From contig OX465583.1 in the NCBI GenBank assembly GCA_950022655.1, positions 63,950,306 to 64,014,305 on the forward strand: DNA of 64,000 bases. The letters run 5' to 3'. The notes below the pieces were generated by a model. That model was not told the origin of the DNA and did not search any database. It saw only the letters and a list, made by a program, of their open reading frames with translations. Below, piece after piece: positions 41,101-53,569 of the stretch. Origin of the DNA: Alentia gelatinosa (lineage: Eukaryota > Annelida > Polychaeta > Phyllodocida > Polynoidae). Every line of letters begins with the position of its first letter. Positions within the stretch are counted from its first letter, which is position 1. Position numbers and translations under genes: made by a program.

Positions 41101-44100
41101 ACTGTTAGTGAAGCGTGTGTGTTGATGTGCTGATACCTGTAGGTTTTTTTTTATATTCAACATATTCTGCGTTGTGTTCAGGGCGCAGAAAATGTGTCCA
41201 GAACAAAAGTGAGTGATTTTCCACAAAACAGAAACCTGTATATATATTTTTTTATCATTAGATATCAAGCTAACCGGAAAATAGGTGCTGTCTGTCAATC
41301 TGCTGTTGTAAGTAAGGAATACGTGTGTGCTGTGATTTTTAGTCATGGTGTCTGAGCCCGTCTTACCATCCTCATAATCAAACTCATCACTAATATCATT
41401 CTCATCACTATCATCATAACTTTCATCTTCATCTGAAAATTGAAGGAGTTTCGTCATTTCAAATATGCAAAAAGCACGTGAAAATACACAAAAAATATTT
41501 TGCCTAAATATATTGTTATATGAAAATCAAAACATGCAAAAATACAATTTCACCAAGAAATGTCCAAAAACTAAAGTTTTAAGTTATATACAATTATCCT
41601 AGACAAAATTGCATCCTTCCCACGGAAAATAAGGAGAGACCAGAGCATGCTGTTAGCCAGTTGGAAATACCTAATAACACTTGTAAAATCTGAATATCAT
41701 TTTCCATCTTGTGATTGCTATTGGAGATACGGATATAACTCGTATTTAACTATATTGCATTTCTAAATACACAAAAAAATCTACCGTAAAACCTCACTTA
41801 TAAGCCGATTTGATAAGGGAGTTTTGAAAGAATCGGCTTATAATTTGTTGCAAAAGAGGGGGGTCGGCTTATAACCGGGGATTTGAAAAATTGATTTTTG
41901 AAAAAACCCAAAATCAGTACAAATCTTTAAAAAAAAAAAAAAAAGTACCAAAAAATCAGAAACATACAAATGTGAATCATTTGATGGTAGCAATTGGTCA
42001 GAGAGCATGTGTTTTTCTATATTGGTACAAAAGTTCACTGAAACGTTCATAAGCTAAACCGAAAGTTCTACGAAAAGTTGTGAGGGTGAAGGGGGGGGGG
42101 GGGGACTTGGAGAGGAAGGGGGACGGGGGATAGGACCCCAAAGTGGGGTGGGGGGCGGCTTATAACCAGGGATTTCCTAAAGTTGAAATACCCACGGGGT
42201 CGGCTTATAACTGAGGTTTTACGGTAAATACAAAGTGGTTCATGAAAACAACCAGGCACATAAACGCTCTTTGTATAACTCCATACGGGGTAATTATTCA
42301 GAAAAAAAACACCCATAATTACAAACAGATGATTTCTTCACGCAACTCTGCTTGGGGATGTTAGTAGCCAATGAGGAAACAACTTCTCATGTGGAAATAC
42401 AAATTCCAACAACACAAGAGGGGAACGATTCAATAACAAATAAAAAAACACGCGTTTATGTATCAATACAAGTATTCAATATTAAATATCTTTTATCAGA
42501 TATGGAGACTTAACGTATATTTTGTGAGAAAAGCATGAGTTTGAACCACTCTGTATTTATTTCGGTTTTCTCCTGTATGGTCGTATTTCAAAGTTGGTCC
42601 TATATTAATACATTTAGGAGTCCCTTGGTAACGTTTTACGTTCCAACTGAGATGTATCATAACAGCTGTCCTCAAAGCAGATATAAGGACCTATCATCGT
42701 CCACTAAGTGTTAAAAGTTTGTCTACTCTTTGGTTTCAAGTGTCATTCATGATCGAATGTATATCTTCAGTGGTGTTACGAACAGATCTACAAGCAGTGG
42801 AACAGAAACTTGAAGATCTAAAACTATTGCAGTAGGATAATATCTGGATGTAAAAAGAAACTAAACTATTACACTACACTATATTACCAATTAATTGGTG
42901 AGCGTAGTATCTAAATGTAGTGTTATTTCTTATTATTACATGTAATTACCTTATCAAATTACTGTTAATTAAATAGTTTAGTGTGTCTAAAATAGACACT
43001 CGAGTTGATCTTACACATAGAAGTACCCGAATGTTTTCCTTTCCACTTTGAGATATACAGGATTGAATTCTCTAAGTTCTCCAGAAACATTACGGAACCT
43101 TTTCCCCTCAAGGCTAAAATGAATGCAAAAAGTACGAGCAGGAACAAGAAACATATTCACAGGGAAAGCGGAACAAGTTGCAGTAATATTCCACACGAAT
43201 CGACCACGCTGGTGCACAAAATACCTGGGAATGCAGCTAACTATTGACTGAAAATTACCTGAGGAGTCTGAAAGACAAAGTGCATATTGTGGATTCAATA
43301 GCTGTCTCAATCCATGCCCATGTGATACATTCGGTCGTCAAAATGCATCTTTTTCGACATCATGCGTCTAGAACATGGTATTTGTGCACATCTAATAAAC
43401 TGCGTATGCTTTATCCATGCTACATATTATAAATGATGTTAAAATACCGTTTTAGCGATTGTATTACATTACACTGATCTTAATCGGTAGCTTCTGTATT
43501 ACAAAAGTCTTACATTATAACATCGAGTTCAACTAATCTTAAATCAAATGTCAAGGATTGTAATGTTAGCTTATACTATATGAATATAAAAGATTTAGAT
43601 TACCAATATACAACGAAATACACAGAAGCCTTAGATGTGGTAAATATCTGTAAAGGTATTATAAAGCTAGCGATCTAAACCATCTGCTCTATTCACTCTA
43701 AGCAATGACGGGACATGGATCTGTAGATAAAAATTGGTCGTGCCTATATTGTATCTCTATTGTTGGATATCTAAATCAAAACCGTATTTTTTTCTCAGGG
43801 TATTATTTGATACATGCAGTATACACGCTTATTACATCTACAACAAACCTGGTTTTGTGTTGTTGTAAACCAGGCATACTTTTCCGTAACCTTCGCAAGG
43901 ATCCAATTCAAAGATCCTACTGCGGTGATCGAACCTAGGGCGGCAGGCATCTGAGGAGTCATTGAAAGAAACATAAAAGAACATGACACATCTCATCATG
44001 AGCAAATTAGTAATATCCAGAAAAAAATATATCACGATTGTTTCGGCTTTGTCCGATGAATAAGCTGCATGGTGAACAAAATTTGCAGAAAAGCCAAAGC

Positions 44101-46912
44101 AGTAATTCACAAGGCAAAGCCACATGAAATACATAGCAATTCAAACGAGATGGGATCGAGCTCTGACTCTATACCTGCATAGGTTTCTGAATTCATCTCC
44201 CCCCTCACATTGACTAACATTTGTGACATAATCTTCCATTAAGTATTTCTTATAGATATTCAATGAGTGTTGAGTACGAGTTTCCAATGTTAAGTCTAAG
44301 AGGAAAAAAATACGACAGGTGGGATGAAGGGTCTTATCCAACACCCCTTACATAAATTCCACTCTATTCTATATCAAACAAGGCGTAAGACATCTTTGTA
44401 AGACTGATACATTTTATCAATGGTAGATACCTTTTGCGTCTGGTTCAATTTCATTGTCGCCACAAACATCAGACAAGGATGGCAGTTTTCTGTCAGCGGT
44501 TGTGCTACTACTGATTCCTCCAATGCGGACCAGATGCTCAAATGAGTTGATCTCCATCCTACCTACAGGGATTCTCGTATCTGGAAAGCAGTTTTCAAGG
44601 AGAAATAGCATTTATGTGAAGCTATGCATGCAGAAAAGGCATTGGGTATAATTCAGTTATTAAGATGAGTTGAAGGTACATATATCGGAAATATATACCG
44701 TTCATTTTTGCACTCCACTTAAGACGAAATCCGTTCGTAGTGAGGTAGAAACTCTTGACATCATCCGGCATCAAGCATGAATATTTCTGAAATCAAAATC
44801 ACGATGCTCAGTATTCAATAATATTAGGAAACGTCCTTACTGTGGACGAAACGGTTCTGTTCGAGGTCAGTCATCGATTTCATACTGCCTGACGCCACAG
44901 GCGGAAGGCAGTATGAAAACGGAGACTGACCAAGAACGAGAACCATTTCGTCTACAGTTAGGATGTTTGCTATTATTAGATACCTTTAATGGGTGAAAAA
45001 ACGCCATTTTAAGGACATACAAAGTCGCAGTCACAGCGGGCACGAACATTATTATTACTGCACCCCTAGCAGCGGGCAGTATTTAATTGACATTCGGACA
45101 TAGGTATATAATAATAACGCTTTCTATTTTGCCGATAGCAATGAACAAAGTCACAAGAATTATTTTCAAACAATCCTCTTGGCTATGTGCTATACTCAAA
45201 TCTCAAGAATTTACTTTTCTTCCTTTTGAATTGATTTTTGTGGGGCATGTCTTTTTAACGGTCTTTCCAACTACCATAAAAGTAGATACATTCAAATAGT
45301 GTTAGTTAAATTAAGGGCCAGTCAGGAAAATCTATGTCGTTATCAATTAAAACGTTAACGGCGTGGGTGCCACTGTAGGTTAATTTGTATTAAATGTATT
45401 ACATATAATATATACCAGAATGAAGGAAGCTTTAAGGCGAGAGTATTGAGTATTGGTCAATGTGCACATAATTCCTAGACATTGACCTACCTGTTCCCAT
45501 GATGTGAGTATGTGTTTTTCAACGGGTAGATTTTCTTCTAATACAATATCACAGACTCCGGGTCTCTTTTCTGTAAAAGACATAGATTTATTCTCATTGT
45601 ACATATTCATCGACTAAGTTATAAATTTAGTGGTTACAAATGATTTCATATCAAGGAAAAGTGCTTCCAAGTATAACCTCAGTCCACATAATAGAGTTTC
45701 TCTGTGGACAATAATTCCAGGCCTCCCAGTGCCCCACTTCCTCAATATAGTTTTTTTTTATAGGTTTTGAAAATCAAAATATAGATTTTTACAGGTTTTT
45801 CAAGGCCCAAAACATAGGCTTTATAGGTTTTTGGGTTGACATATTCAGCATAATAAGAGTCAAAATATAGTGAACCGCTTATTTTCAGTTCTTGATTTCT
45901 AAAAAATTTACCTAGTACTAGATTGCAGGACGTCAGGATGTCTGGCTCATGACGTTATACCCAGCAAGTATGTATACTGTATTAAGTTTCCAAAAGGCAA
46001 GCCAGCCTAGCAAGAAGTAACACCAACTGTTGAATCTTAAACACTTTTATGATCTCTTAAATAAACCGATGTAGATTTCTTGTGATTTGACAATCTAACT
46101 TTGTGTCAAGTTAACTTCCAAGATTTCCTGTACAACACAATCTGCATGGCAGTGAAAATATAGGTTTTTATAGGTTATATAGGTTCCTTTGAAAAAATAC
46201 AGGCTCAAGAATCAAAATATAGGTTTTTATAGGTTTTAAAGGTTTCACTGGGAGGCCTGTAATTCAACAAGTAGCTATCAATCGACGTAAGTATCAATAA
46301 TGCTATCGTGGGAGCTGTCGGGAGGGGCACCTCTGGACTACCGGAGGGTTTGGAGGTTTTAAGGGGTGACGCAGGCTCGACAAGGAACCACCTCTGGAGC
46401 CCATCAGGGGTACCTTAGTCCCATAAATGACATTGGTGGGGTGTTCAGGAGACTTCCTATATATGTCTCCTGGAACCCTCCGGCAGTCAGTCTGGTCATG
46501 GACTGGGCTTGGAACACCTCTGTTTAACTACCCAGCAGAGTTGGCAGACAGTAAACAGCTGTAGGGGGGAGTTACCATGACCAGGAAACGGCACTACTGG
46601 AAACATTCGAGTTGTATTGTTCTGTGAATTGTGAGCCACTGAGCTGTGTATAAAGGAATGGTTATCAATAAACCACTTTGTCCTGTATTCTGGTGTCATC
46701 GTCACTTCTGTACTACAATATAGTCGAAACAAAATGACCATCGCATTTTATGTAATTAGGCTAGGTCAAGCTGTACCGTGCATGACAGCCAGTATGTGAC
46801 AAATACATTGATCGTGTGCATCATATGTGAAACTTCACAGATGCAAATTGAGATGTGAAATACAATTGGCTATTAAGTTGAGTGTTAAACGTACAGTGGG
46901 TGTATTAGGTAT

Positions 46913-46943
<31 letters not shown>

Positions 46944-48635
46944 GGGGGCATTATAAGCATCGTTCTCAACAGGCTTGCGAGTACGGTAACTTATTCTCAA
47001 CGGGTGGTAAACAGATAGATATTTCCAGACTAGGATAAAATCAGAAACATATTCGTGCTTGGTCTGACTCCCAATTCGCCATCTCGTTTGGAGCGCTTCA
47101 GAATATTCATTCGACTGTCATCTCGTTCATAATACCGAGCACTCCAAATTTGATGGTGAACGGGGACACAGACCAAACACTCATCAATTTCTATTTTAAT
47201 GACAAGCTCTCATTTAAGATATATGTGATATTGACTCAATGACCTTGATGAATTAACACTGACATAAGTGTTATTTATTGCTAAAGAAACACAACAACTA
47301 ACATACTTTTATGATGCACAGCCTATTTTTTATATACATTTGAATAGGGAAATGTTAGTTATCATCGTCTGACCTTGAGAAAATGCATTTATCCTACCCC
47401 TAATAAAAAACGCCATAGGCTTAACATGGGATTTGTTTATTTCACGGGTGTGACATAAAGTGCTGTTTATGCCACTACTCTCTGATACTGAAAAAAATAT
47501 GGAAACGGGGCAGGATAAAATCTAGACGCCACTCATTTGAGTTTGAGCTTATTTATGCCACTCATTTTGTTGGCTCTGTAATGTCACTTGTCTTTGACGC
47601 GTGAAATTATGGAAACAACAAAATGCGTGGCATAAATAAACTCACACTCAAACGAGTGACGTCTTTTAATATTATCTCACATGGTACCTGGAGAACTGAG
47701 CCCGCAGGAGAACTGAGCCAGACGTGCGAACTGAGCCCGCAGGAGAACTGAGCCTGGGGTTGAGATTCAGAGGTGCGAACTGAGCCTGCAGGAGAACTGA
47801 GCCTGGGCCCACTGCTAATTAGCAAGTTACTCTGTACATCTCAGGTCATAACGCTGTGAATAACTCTCCCCTTGCCCTGGCTGATTCCTGAGCCAGTCAG
47901 AGGAACCTTACACATTGTAATTCATTTCATTCATTGAATTTATGTTCATAATCAAAGACTTGAGCAAGTCTACCCAGCACTGACTGTGCCAGGCTCACTT
48001 CTCTTGGAGGCTCAGTTCTCCTGAAGGCTCAGTTCGCATTCACACCTCTGGCTCAGTTCTCCTGCAGGCTCAGTTCTCTTGTATTCTCTCACATATACAT
48101 GATATATTAATAAAACTACATGTACTTCAAAACATACTGAATGTATAATTAAAGTAGCCAAACTAAATCTTTCAGTAAAGAGATTATTGGAGGAAAGTTC
48201 TGTGATTTCATTTGGTGACATCCCTATTTCTTTTTAGTCTAGGTCAATTATATGTGAATTTGGGTGTCAGTTTTGAGGGATTTTGGAAAAATCTTAGTAG
48301 AACTAGAATCACGTTGAAAACATTCATTCCCCAAAATAAAGGAATATCTCCCTAGAACAAATGAACTTAAATCAAATAAAGGAACGGATTGAAAAATGAA
48401 TTTAAAACTGAAATTCAAAGGTTATACAGGAAGTGGTATGAGGCTAGTAGTAGTAATTAGATCTTTGCCCATTGTTAAACCCCACAAAGTTGAAAAACCT
48501 AGTCAACAAGTAGATTATGGATGGGCGATAAAAGATGAAAAACATAAATAGAAGTGTCAAGGACTTACCAAGACTTTTCACGACGCCAAGTGTAAGTCTA
48601 TTATATAAATTACCATCTTCATTTCCCTTAGACAT
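38115..48635 (-). CDS. TPGS2: TPGS2, tubulin polyglutamylase complex subunit 2 (complete, 10 exons)
   Basis: TPGS2 is a non-catalytic subunit of the TTLL1 tubulin polyglutamylase complex, which adds glutamate chains to tubulin tails in cilia and neurons. Minus-strand exons: 48635-48569, 45570-45491, 44786-44699, 44580-44431, 43950-43849, 41432-41367, 40639-40476, 39337-39207, 38756-38700, 38178-38115. They total 969 nt (322 aa plus TAG; human 300 aa) with consistent phases. Conserved blocks: LTLGVVKSLE (14-23), HILTSWEQ (42-49), LMPDDVKSFYLTTNGFRLKW (54-73, the Knr4/Smi1-like signature), RIPVGRMEIN (81-90), FDHRSRIFELD...GKVCLVY (135-157), ADIWFLDRSLQWHHL (191-205), YYRLLLMHIGLPHWQFAF (212-229), QWFNMYAPM (240-248), and DIAKVFKGK. 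The C-terminus is a basic low-complexity tail, as in human. Exon 6 (22 aa, 14 acidic) is extra relative to the human protein. Identity is firm; the last two exons are placed by splice sites and phase only. Confidence 0.94.
38985..39038. repeat. End fragment of GGGCCCGTTTAATAATCTAG MITE
   Basis: ATGACTTCATGTACGAGCCT then AGATTATTAAACAGGCCCC is one terminal repeat only. In a TPGS2 intron. Confidence 0.65.
39520..39720. mobile_element. Palindromic MITE (ATAGAACAACCCACCATAC), copy 3
   Basis: TCTATGCCAATTTATGGCAC, TATGATAAATATAGAACAAC and TGGTCAGGGTGTTCTATAAA match 32755-32965. It adjoins the LINE fragment. Confidence 0.7.
39721..40100 (+). pseudogene. LINE reverse-transcriptase ORF, 3' end fragment
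   Basis: The translation contains RTRWEKKIRLKS and SKYEKSPMYRGVLLWNAL, the layout found after the RT domain at the C-terminus of many Jockey/CR1-type ORF2 proteins (K.SP.YRG..LWN.LP). An adjoining reading frame at 39725-39840 looks like the preceding part, so at least one frameshift is present. It is antisense to TPGS2, in the intron between exons 39337 and 40476. Confidence 0.65.
41782..42226. mobile_element. pogo-like non-autonomous element (CCGTAAAACCTCACTTATAA)
   Basis: TACCGTAAAACCTCACTTAT at left and ACTGAGGTTTTACGGTA at right are inverted, with TA at the borders. Inside, CGGCTTATAA occurs four times on one strand. It has a poly-A stretch (41929-41944) and G-runs. No transposase. In the TPGS2 intron between the acidic exon and exon 43849-43950. 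Confidence 0.8.
44108..44335. mobile_element. Palindromic MITE (ACATTGACTAACATTTGTGA), copy 4
   Basis: CACAAGGCAAAGCCACATGA, AAACGAGATGGGATCGAGCT and CTCCCCCCTCACATTGACTA relate it to 30612-30899. In a TPGS2 intron. Confidence 0.7.
44819..45116. mobile_element. 300-bp repeat with internal hairpin, copy 2
   Basis: Over 85% like 34801-35100 by eye, same orientation. In the TPGS2 intron between exons 44699-44786 and 45491-45570. Confidence 0.85.
45718..46259. mobile_element. 0.54-kb DNA element with CAGGCCTCCCAGTG ends, copy 1
   Basis: Begins CAGGCCTCCCAGTG and ends with its inverse CACTGGGAGGCCTG; TAATTC flanks both sides as a possible target duplication. Subterminal regions repeat TATAGGTTTT many times. 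Near-identical inverse copy at 60783-61332. No transposase. In TPGS2 intron 1. Confidence 0.88.
46317..46725 (+). mobile_element. Possible solo LTR
   Basis: Starts TGTCGGGAGGGGCACCTCTG. Near its end it has TATAAAGG (46651), then AATAAACCACTTTGTCCTG and TCTGGTGTCATCGTCAC, ending near CTACA, the usual layout of TATA, poly(A) signal and R/U5 in LTRs. No internal region or clear target duplication was found. Confidence 0.45.
46911..46948. repeat. (TG)n followed by a 22-nt G run
   Basis: Simple-sequence tract in TPGS2 intron 1; long G runs are assembly-fragile and can form G-quadruplexes. Confidence 0.9.
47385..47680. mobile_element. MITE related to 11795-12045
   Basis: TATCCTACCCCTAATAAAAA, GGATTTGTTTATTTCACGGG, CGCCACTCATTTGAGTTTGA, with inverted AAACTCACACTCAAACGAGT. 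It ends a few bases before the foldback element at 47690. Confidence 0.75.
47690..48090. mobile_element. Foldback element with GAGAACTGAGCC arms
   Basis: The left arm (47691-47812) has six GAACTGAGCC-type units, alternating AGGAGAACTGAGCC with GTGCGAACTGAGCC. The right arm (47998-48085) has the inverse GGCTCAGTTCTCCT and GGCTCAGTTCGC. About 180 bp of unrelated DNA lies between. No coding potential. It has the same design as the GGACGCC foldback family. Confidence 0.85.
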
Positions 48636-49840
48636 CGGCAAAAAATGCGCAGGGAAGGTAAATCGCAACAAATTCAATATATGTATCTGCGGAATTCTTA
48701 GGGTCGCTGGGATACACCCAAACAAATCGTTTTCATATCTCTTTGACAGAAGAGGTTCAATTCTTGAGCTTGTTTCCCACGTAATCTAAGGCAAATGACC
48801 TGAGAATCAGCGGAGGCCTACTCGGACACCGAAAAAAGTGTTCACGATGTTCTTCAGATCTGCAAGATGCATGGGTAATTATCTTTGATAACAGAACTTG
48901 CGTACTATTTTGTAGATCAGATGACCTTTACATGTACATACATCGACTAAAGTGGAATGACAGCCAGGGTGACAGGTGCTTGAATTTCCCGCGTATCCAC
49001 CCCCATCAAACGTTAAGTAGGTCATGCTATTTCACAAAGAGGTATTCATATATTCATCCACATTGGAATATAGTTTTCGATGCATTCCGGTATATCCCAA
49101 CAAGAAATGCAGAGATAACACACAGTTATATAGAATGTGTTGAAAATATGGTCATCAAGGTGATGAGATAAAGGAACTTGTCTCTTCAATATATTATTGT
49201 TGCGTCTGTTTACCCGAAAAAGGGATATTCAACCGCCAGAAGTACTACTTTCAGTATGGCGAACATTACGGAATGATGAGAAGCCGTGTGTGCAACTCAG
49301 CTATTTTGATCTGGAATTATTTGCTGTAATCGTCGGTACATTTATCATTGTGTGATCTACCAAGGTGAGCCCTACGTTATATATTTGTTGATGGTTTAAA
49401 TTAACCTGTGCATTCGTACATACCTAGATGAGCATGTTATGAAGTTTGACACTGGAGCGTGTTGGTGCCAATCTTGATTCTTATTGCCAAACCCCCTACA
49501 AACTGTGTACAATACATTGACACAGTATTCAGTCTAGACTAGAGATATAGTAATGTGCGGATGAAACCACTCTATACAAAAGCCATAGACTGGATATTGT
49601 TGCCAAGATTTATATCATATAAAATTCGTATGGGCAATCCAATGTATGTTCTATATTGTATGCATAAGTCTAGCATAACCCCTAGTCTAGAACTTAGAAG
49701 AAGAACTAGGTCTAGATCTAGCCAGTGTAACCAGTCCAGGGCTGGTTGAATGGAGTTGAGGGGTGAACGTTTTAGTACCTAGTCTAGATCTAGAACTACT
49801 AGACTCTATATCTAATGGTACTACTACAATACTAGTAGAA
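48636..49840. other. TPGS2 upstream region
   Basis: The TPGS2 promoter should be here, or a 5'UTR exon if one exists. No TATA-plus-initiator arrangement stands out. No coding exon is seen. Confidence 0.5.
49685..49805. repeat. CTAGAT-rich simple sequence
   Basis: GGTCTAGATCTAGCC and TAGTCTAGATCTAGAAC resemble the 14735-14785 tract. Confidence 0.6.
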
Positions 49841-49844
49841 GAAT

Positions 49845-49995
49845 GTTTCCTGAGCGGTCTTGATGCAGATAGTATTACTAGCATCAGTGTAATTTCACCG
49901 TATAAATAGATGATATAGAGTACATTTATGGTTGGGTTACATATATCAGTATCGCTGTTACTGTCGATGTTACATTGACACATCTTAGCATGCTC
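49845..49995 (-). repeat. LINE 3' segment, copy 1
   Basis: GATGCAGATAGTATTACTAG, TATAAATAGATGATATAG and TTATGGTTGGGTTACATAT match 50560-50690. Each copy follows an RT fragment on the minus strand. Confidence 0.6.
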
Positions 49996-50111
49996 CATTT
50001 TAAACTATGCTCCATCAGCTTGTCTTGTACTTCTTGAAGTAATATCAATTAGATTTCTTACCTTTTTCTGTTTAAACATATAGTTTACAAGATGACATTG
50101 CCTTCTTTCCC

Positions 50112-50300
50112 TTAGAAATGGCACTTCAAGGGCCATACTTCATCCTTGTATTTTGGCGCCTTTAAGATGATCCTCAAGGCACTGTTTTGTAGTTGATTGA
50201 GCTCACTGGGTGGTGCTTGATCCAGACTAGCCAGTGTACCCGGCCCTGTCCCAAACAGGGCCGGGTTCCTTTGCCATAGAGCCCTCCACCTGGTCGTCAT
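50112..50300 (-). pseudogene. LINE reverse-transcriptase fragment (SELNQLQNSALRIILKAPK)
   Basis: SELNQLQNSALRIILKAPK is the segment just after the RT palm in Jockey/CR1-like LINE proteins. Short, with no start-to-stop integrity. Confidence 0.65.
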
Positions 50301-50559
50301 TTCTCACTGGCCCCCATCTGACATGTATAAAAACAAAAATGAATTGATAAATATGTACCCATTTGTCTTTGCCAACCTTCAAAATAGCTGTATCTTAGTT
50401 TACAATTTTGTATTTAGACGTAGTTTCCCGCTGGAGCTTTGCTGGATCTCGGATCCAGCCATATAGTTCAGTTTTTCTCGCTGGTTCCCTAACTGCATTG
50501 TGCCTCGCCTAATAATATAGAACAGCTGTTCACCCCTGAATGGAGATCTGGGGTGAATA

Positions 50560-50690
50560 CTTTACCTAGATGCAGACAGTAATACTAGCATCAGTGTAAT
50601 ATCACCATATAAATAGATGATATAGTGTACCTTTTTGGTTGGGTTATGTGTATCAGTATCGCTGTCGATGATAGTGATACTTGCTTGTTT
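50560..50690 (-). repeat. LINE 3' segment, copy 2
   Basis: AGATGCAGACAGTAATACTA and the following 110 bp match 49845-49995. Confidence 0.6.
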
Positions 50691-50755
50691 TGTCACCTGA
50701 CTTCGGTGAATTGGGGTATGTTCTTGTAGATGTATCCTTGTGTTAAGGCCCTGTT

Positions 50756-50980
50756 TTATAGTTGATGGAGCTTTTGGGCTGAAGCTTTTTCACAGAAACT
50801 GTCACCATCGTCCAAGAACGGGGTAACAATTGCGTTAAGCAGTTTTAGCGCCATGTCAACATCCAGATATTTACATATTTTGGCCAACAAATAAACGTTA
50901 TGTGACGCTAATTTAATACTCTTCTCAATCTGATTATTATATGAGCCTCGCGACCATGTTGAATACAAAATCGAATACAT
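50756..50980 (-). pseudogene. LINE reverse-transcriptase fragment (IKLASHNVYLLAKICKYL)
   Basis: IKLASHNVYLLAKICKYLD, ALKLLNAIVTPFLDDGD and KLHQL, followed by a stop and then NRAL, fit the Jockey/CR1 RT region (KASHKIYLL..IRKYL...YGD). It overlaps in content with 50112-50300, so two decayed copies lie in tandem. Confidence 0.7.
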
Positions 50981-51469
50981 CTATCGAGATTTTAGGGAAT
51001 GGGATCTACAACACGACTTGAGGATATATATTATATATGTATGTATACGTGTAAGCTATTTAATATTTGAGGTGAATGGGAGAACATAACACGATAGCTT
51101 TGGTTCAATAAGCTCACAAAATCCAGATCACAAAAGCATACATGTAAGCGCCTTCTAGATTGGCAACAGACACACCGTATATGCAACCTTCTGTTGTTTT
51201 GTTCTAATATTTTTGCACATTTAACATAACATAACATCACCTCATTTGATTGGTAAATTCATAGATACGGCTGAACTCATTTAGACATATGTATAACTTG
51301 ACTGCCCTGTTCTAGAAATATTTTATCCGTTAATAGTAGGACTCATATATATACATGGAAAGGTCACAAATATGTATTTAGGAAATACTGTTTGCAAGTG
51401 ACTAACAAATAAGTCTTTGCCGTCTCCTCCTGTCTCATGTACATCATATCTAGATACCGAAACAATATA

Positions 51470-51740
51470 AATACAAAGATGACATGTTTCTACTTTTCCA
51501 TGGAAATAATTGATTTCAATTCTAGTACATACGACAATATTTTCTTGTATAAAACAGAGGCAGTAAATATTGAGCTTCATTCACGCCAATAAAACAATGG
51601 TGTGGCGCTCCCCACACATCCCAGCCCTATTGCATGGCCAATAACGATATGTTTTCCATGTATTCTCAATCTCCCTGAAGCAGTGAATTCTATATTAAAA
51701 ATATTTCCATATTCCATTCCTGACCCCAACTGACATCACT
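51470..51740. mobile_element. hAT-like MITE, copy 2
   Basis: Starts near AAGATGACATGTTTCTACTT and ends CTGACCCCAACTGACATCAC. The interior CTCCCCACACATCCCAGCCC..CATGGCCAATAACGATATG matches 53570-53740. Confidence 0.65.
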
Positions 51741-52544
51741 GTAAATGGCATGAACTACTGAACTATGAAGGGAAGTGAAATATAAAGCACACACCAACAA
51801 GGACAGATGGAAGACCACTCATGTTTCAGCAGTAAAACTTGTCAACCCAAAAACAAATAGAAACAAAATAAAACTCTAATATTAATGGTTCGTCTGGTGT
51901 ATTCTTACAGGTTGGAAGGTAAATCTTTACACACTAAAAGAGCCGTTCTTGCTTGTTGAAAGTAGGGCAGACTTGTAGGCACACTGATGGCATGCTCATA
52001 GTGGGAGACCTGTCTGCATGGCTTTCACATATGTGCACTATATCGGGCCATACCACAGGTAAACATGAATGGGACCACCTAGGGTCACAGTCGTCTAGGT
52101 CATCTCTTAGTCAGCTAGTCACATGGGGTCTGGGACACGCTCAGGAGCATCCTACCTCCAAGTATATTAAACATGGCATTTACGTGAAATCATATGATTA
52201 CTTGACTCTGTGTTTCATGAAATGTAAAAGTGAATTTAGATAGCATTTATTTGTTATTATAACGTCTTCTTCTAGAATGATGTATCTATAACTACTATAT
52301 ATCAAAGTTCTCTCCTTTTTTGTCACGTTCAAAAGATGCCTCGGTGAATTATGATACATCTTAGCATTGTGTTATTATAATTACATTACACTTTGAGAAT
52401 GACTTGCTGTCCACATGTTAGTATACACACCTATCCACCACCTTGGTGCAAATTATGTAGACTGGTATAGAGTTATATTACTGCGATGCGTGTATTTGCA
52501 TTAAATCTGGCATACAGGTATGGCTGGAAGCTTAAATACAGAAT

Positions 52545-52870
52545 AGATATCTGGAAACTACGCTTCATTTCCACAACGCTTCAGTTTTAGGGGAGTGACC
52601 GAATGACACCACGCTTTGTCACGTCACCACTTCTATTTTATATCAGAACTTTTTCTAGAATAGACATAGAAACGTCAGATTAACCTTGTCTTGCAGCTAA
52701 GGAGGTGGCAGTTACTACATTGTGTAATTACAGATCAGTTTGTTTGTCACAAGAACATAGACATGGCATAAAAACGAAGTATAGTACCCAAGGCAACCAT
52801 CACGCTGTCTTGCGAAAACAAGGGATAGCATCCAATTCACAAAGTGTAGTGTCCCAAGTGTGTGGGCTAT
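52545..52870. repeat. Dispersed repeat related to 14030-14375, diverged copy 3
   Basis: ATCTGGAAACTACGCTTCAT, TTTATATCAGAACTTTTTCT and the cluster near AGGGATAGCATCCAATTCAC correspond in order to the other copies. Confidence 0.5.
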
Positions 52871-53569
52871 GAAGTGTAGTGTCTTTGATTCTTCAGATCA
52901 CTGCTTCCGATTTGACTTTGAGGGTCACTTGATGCTTGGAATCTATAGCCTCAGTGATTCTTTTTCAACCTAGAGCCTACATTCACAAGTAAAAGTCGTG
53001 TAAAAGTTTATTTCACGAATTTTCATTTTTTTTTTGTTTTTTAAATTTATTTCCCGGGTTATCCATCCATCAATGAGCACACTGATATAGCTGCAATGTC
53101 GGAGTAGGGTTCAGCAAGCAGGTTCCGGTTCGCTTGGATCAACCTGTCAGGGTCCGTCACTAATCCTAGTCCTGCCGCCCACAAGCACTTAGTCCACACG
53201 CCACGGCCTCGTTGAGTCTGCCCACCACTCTGCACACAATAGGATGATAGTTCTGTGTTAATGGCATGACCTCTAACAACAATACGACATGAATAGGCCG
53301 TGGGAGCTTCCATCCTGTCTGTTCAGAAGAGATAAGAATCTGTTTTCTATAACCAAGGAGCATAAATAGATGGATTTAGTATATATGTGTATTATTTTCA
53401 GATGCCCAGTATAAATATGTATCGTGAAGTATATATATGTTTTATTGCGTTTGACATGCAATACCTCTAGTATGGGCATACGTATCATTTCAAAAGCTAG
53501 CGTATTTGTTTAATGTATGTAGAAGTAAACTACAAACCAATTGTTTAATGAATAAATATATACTTTTAC

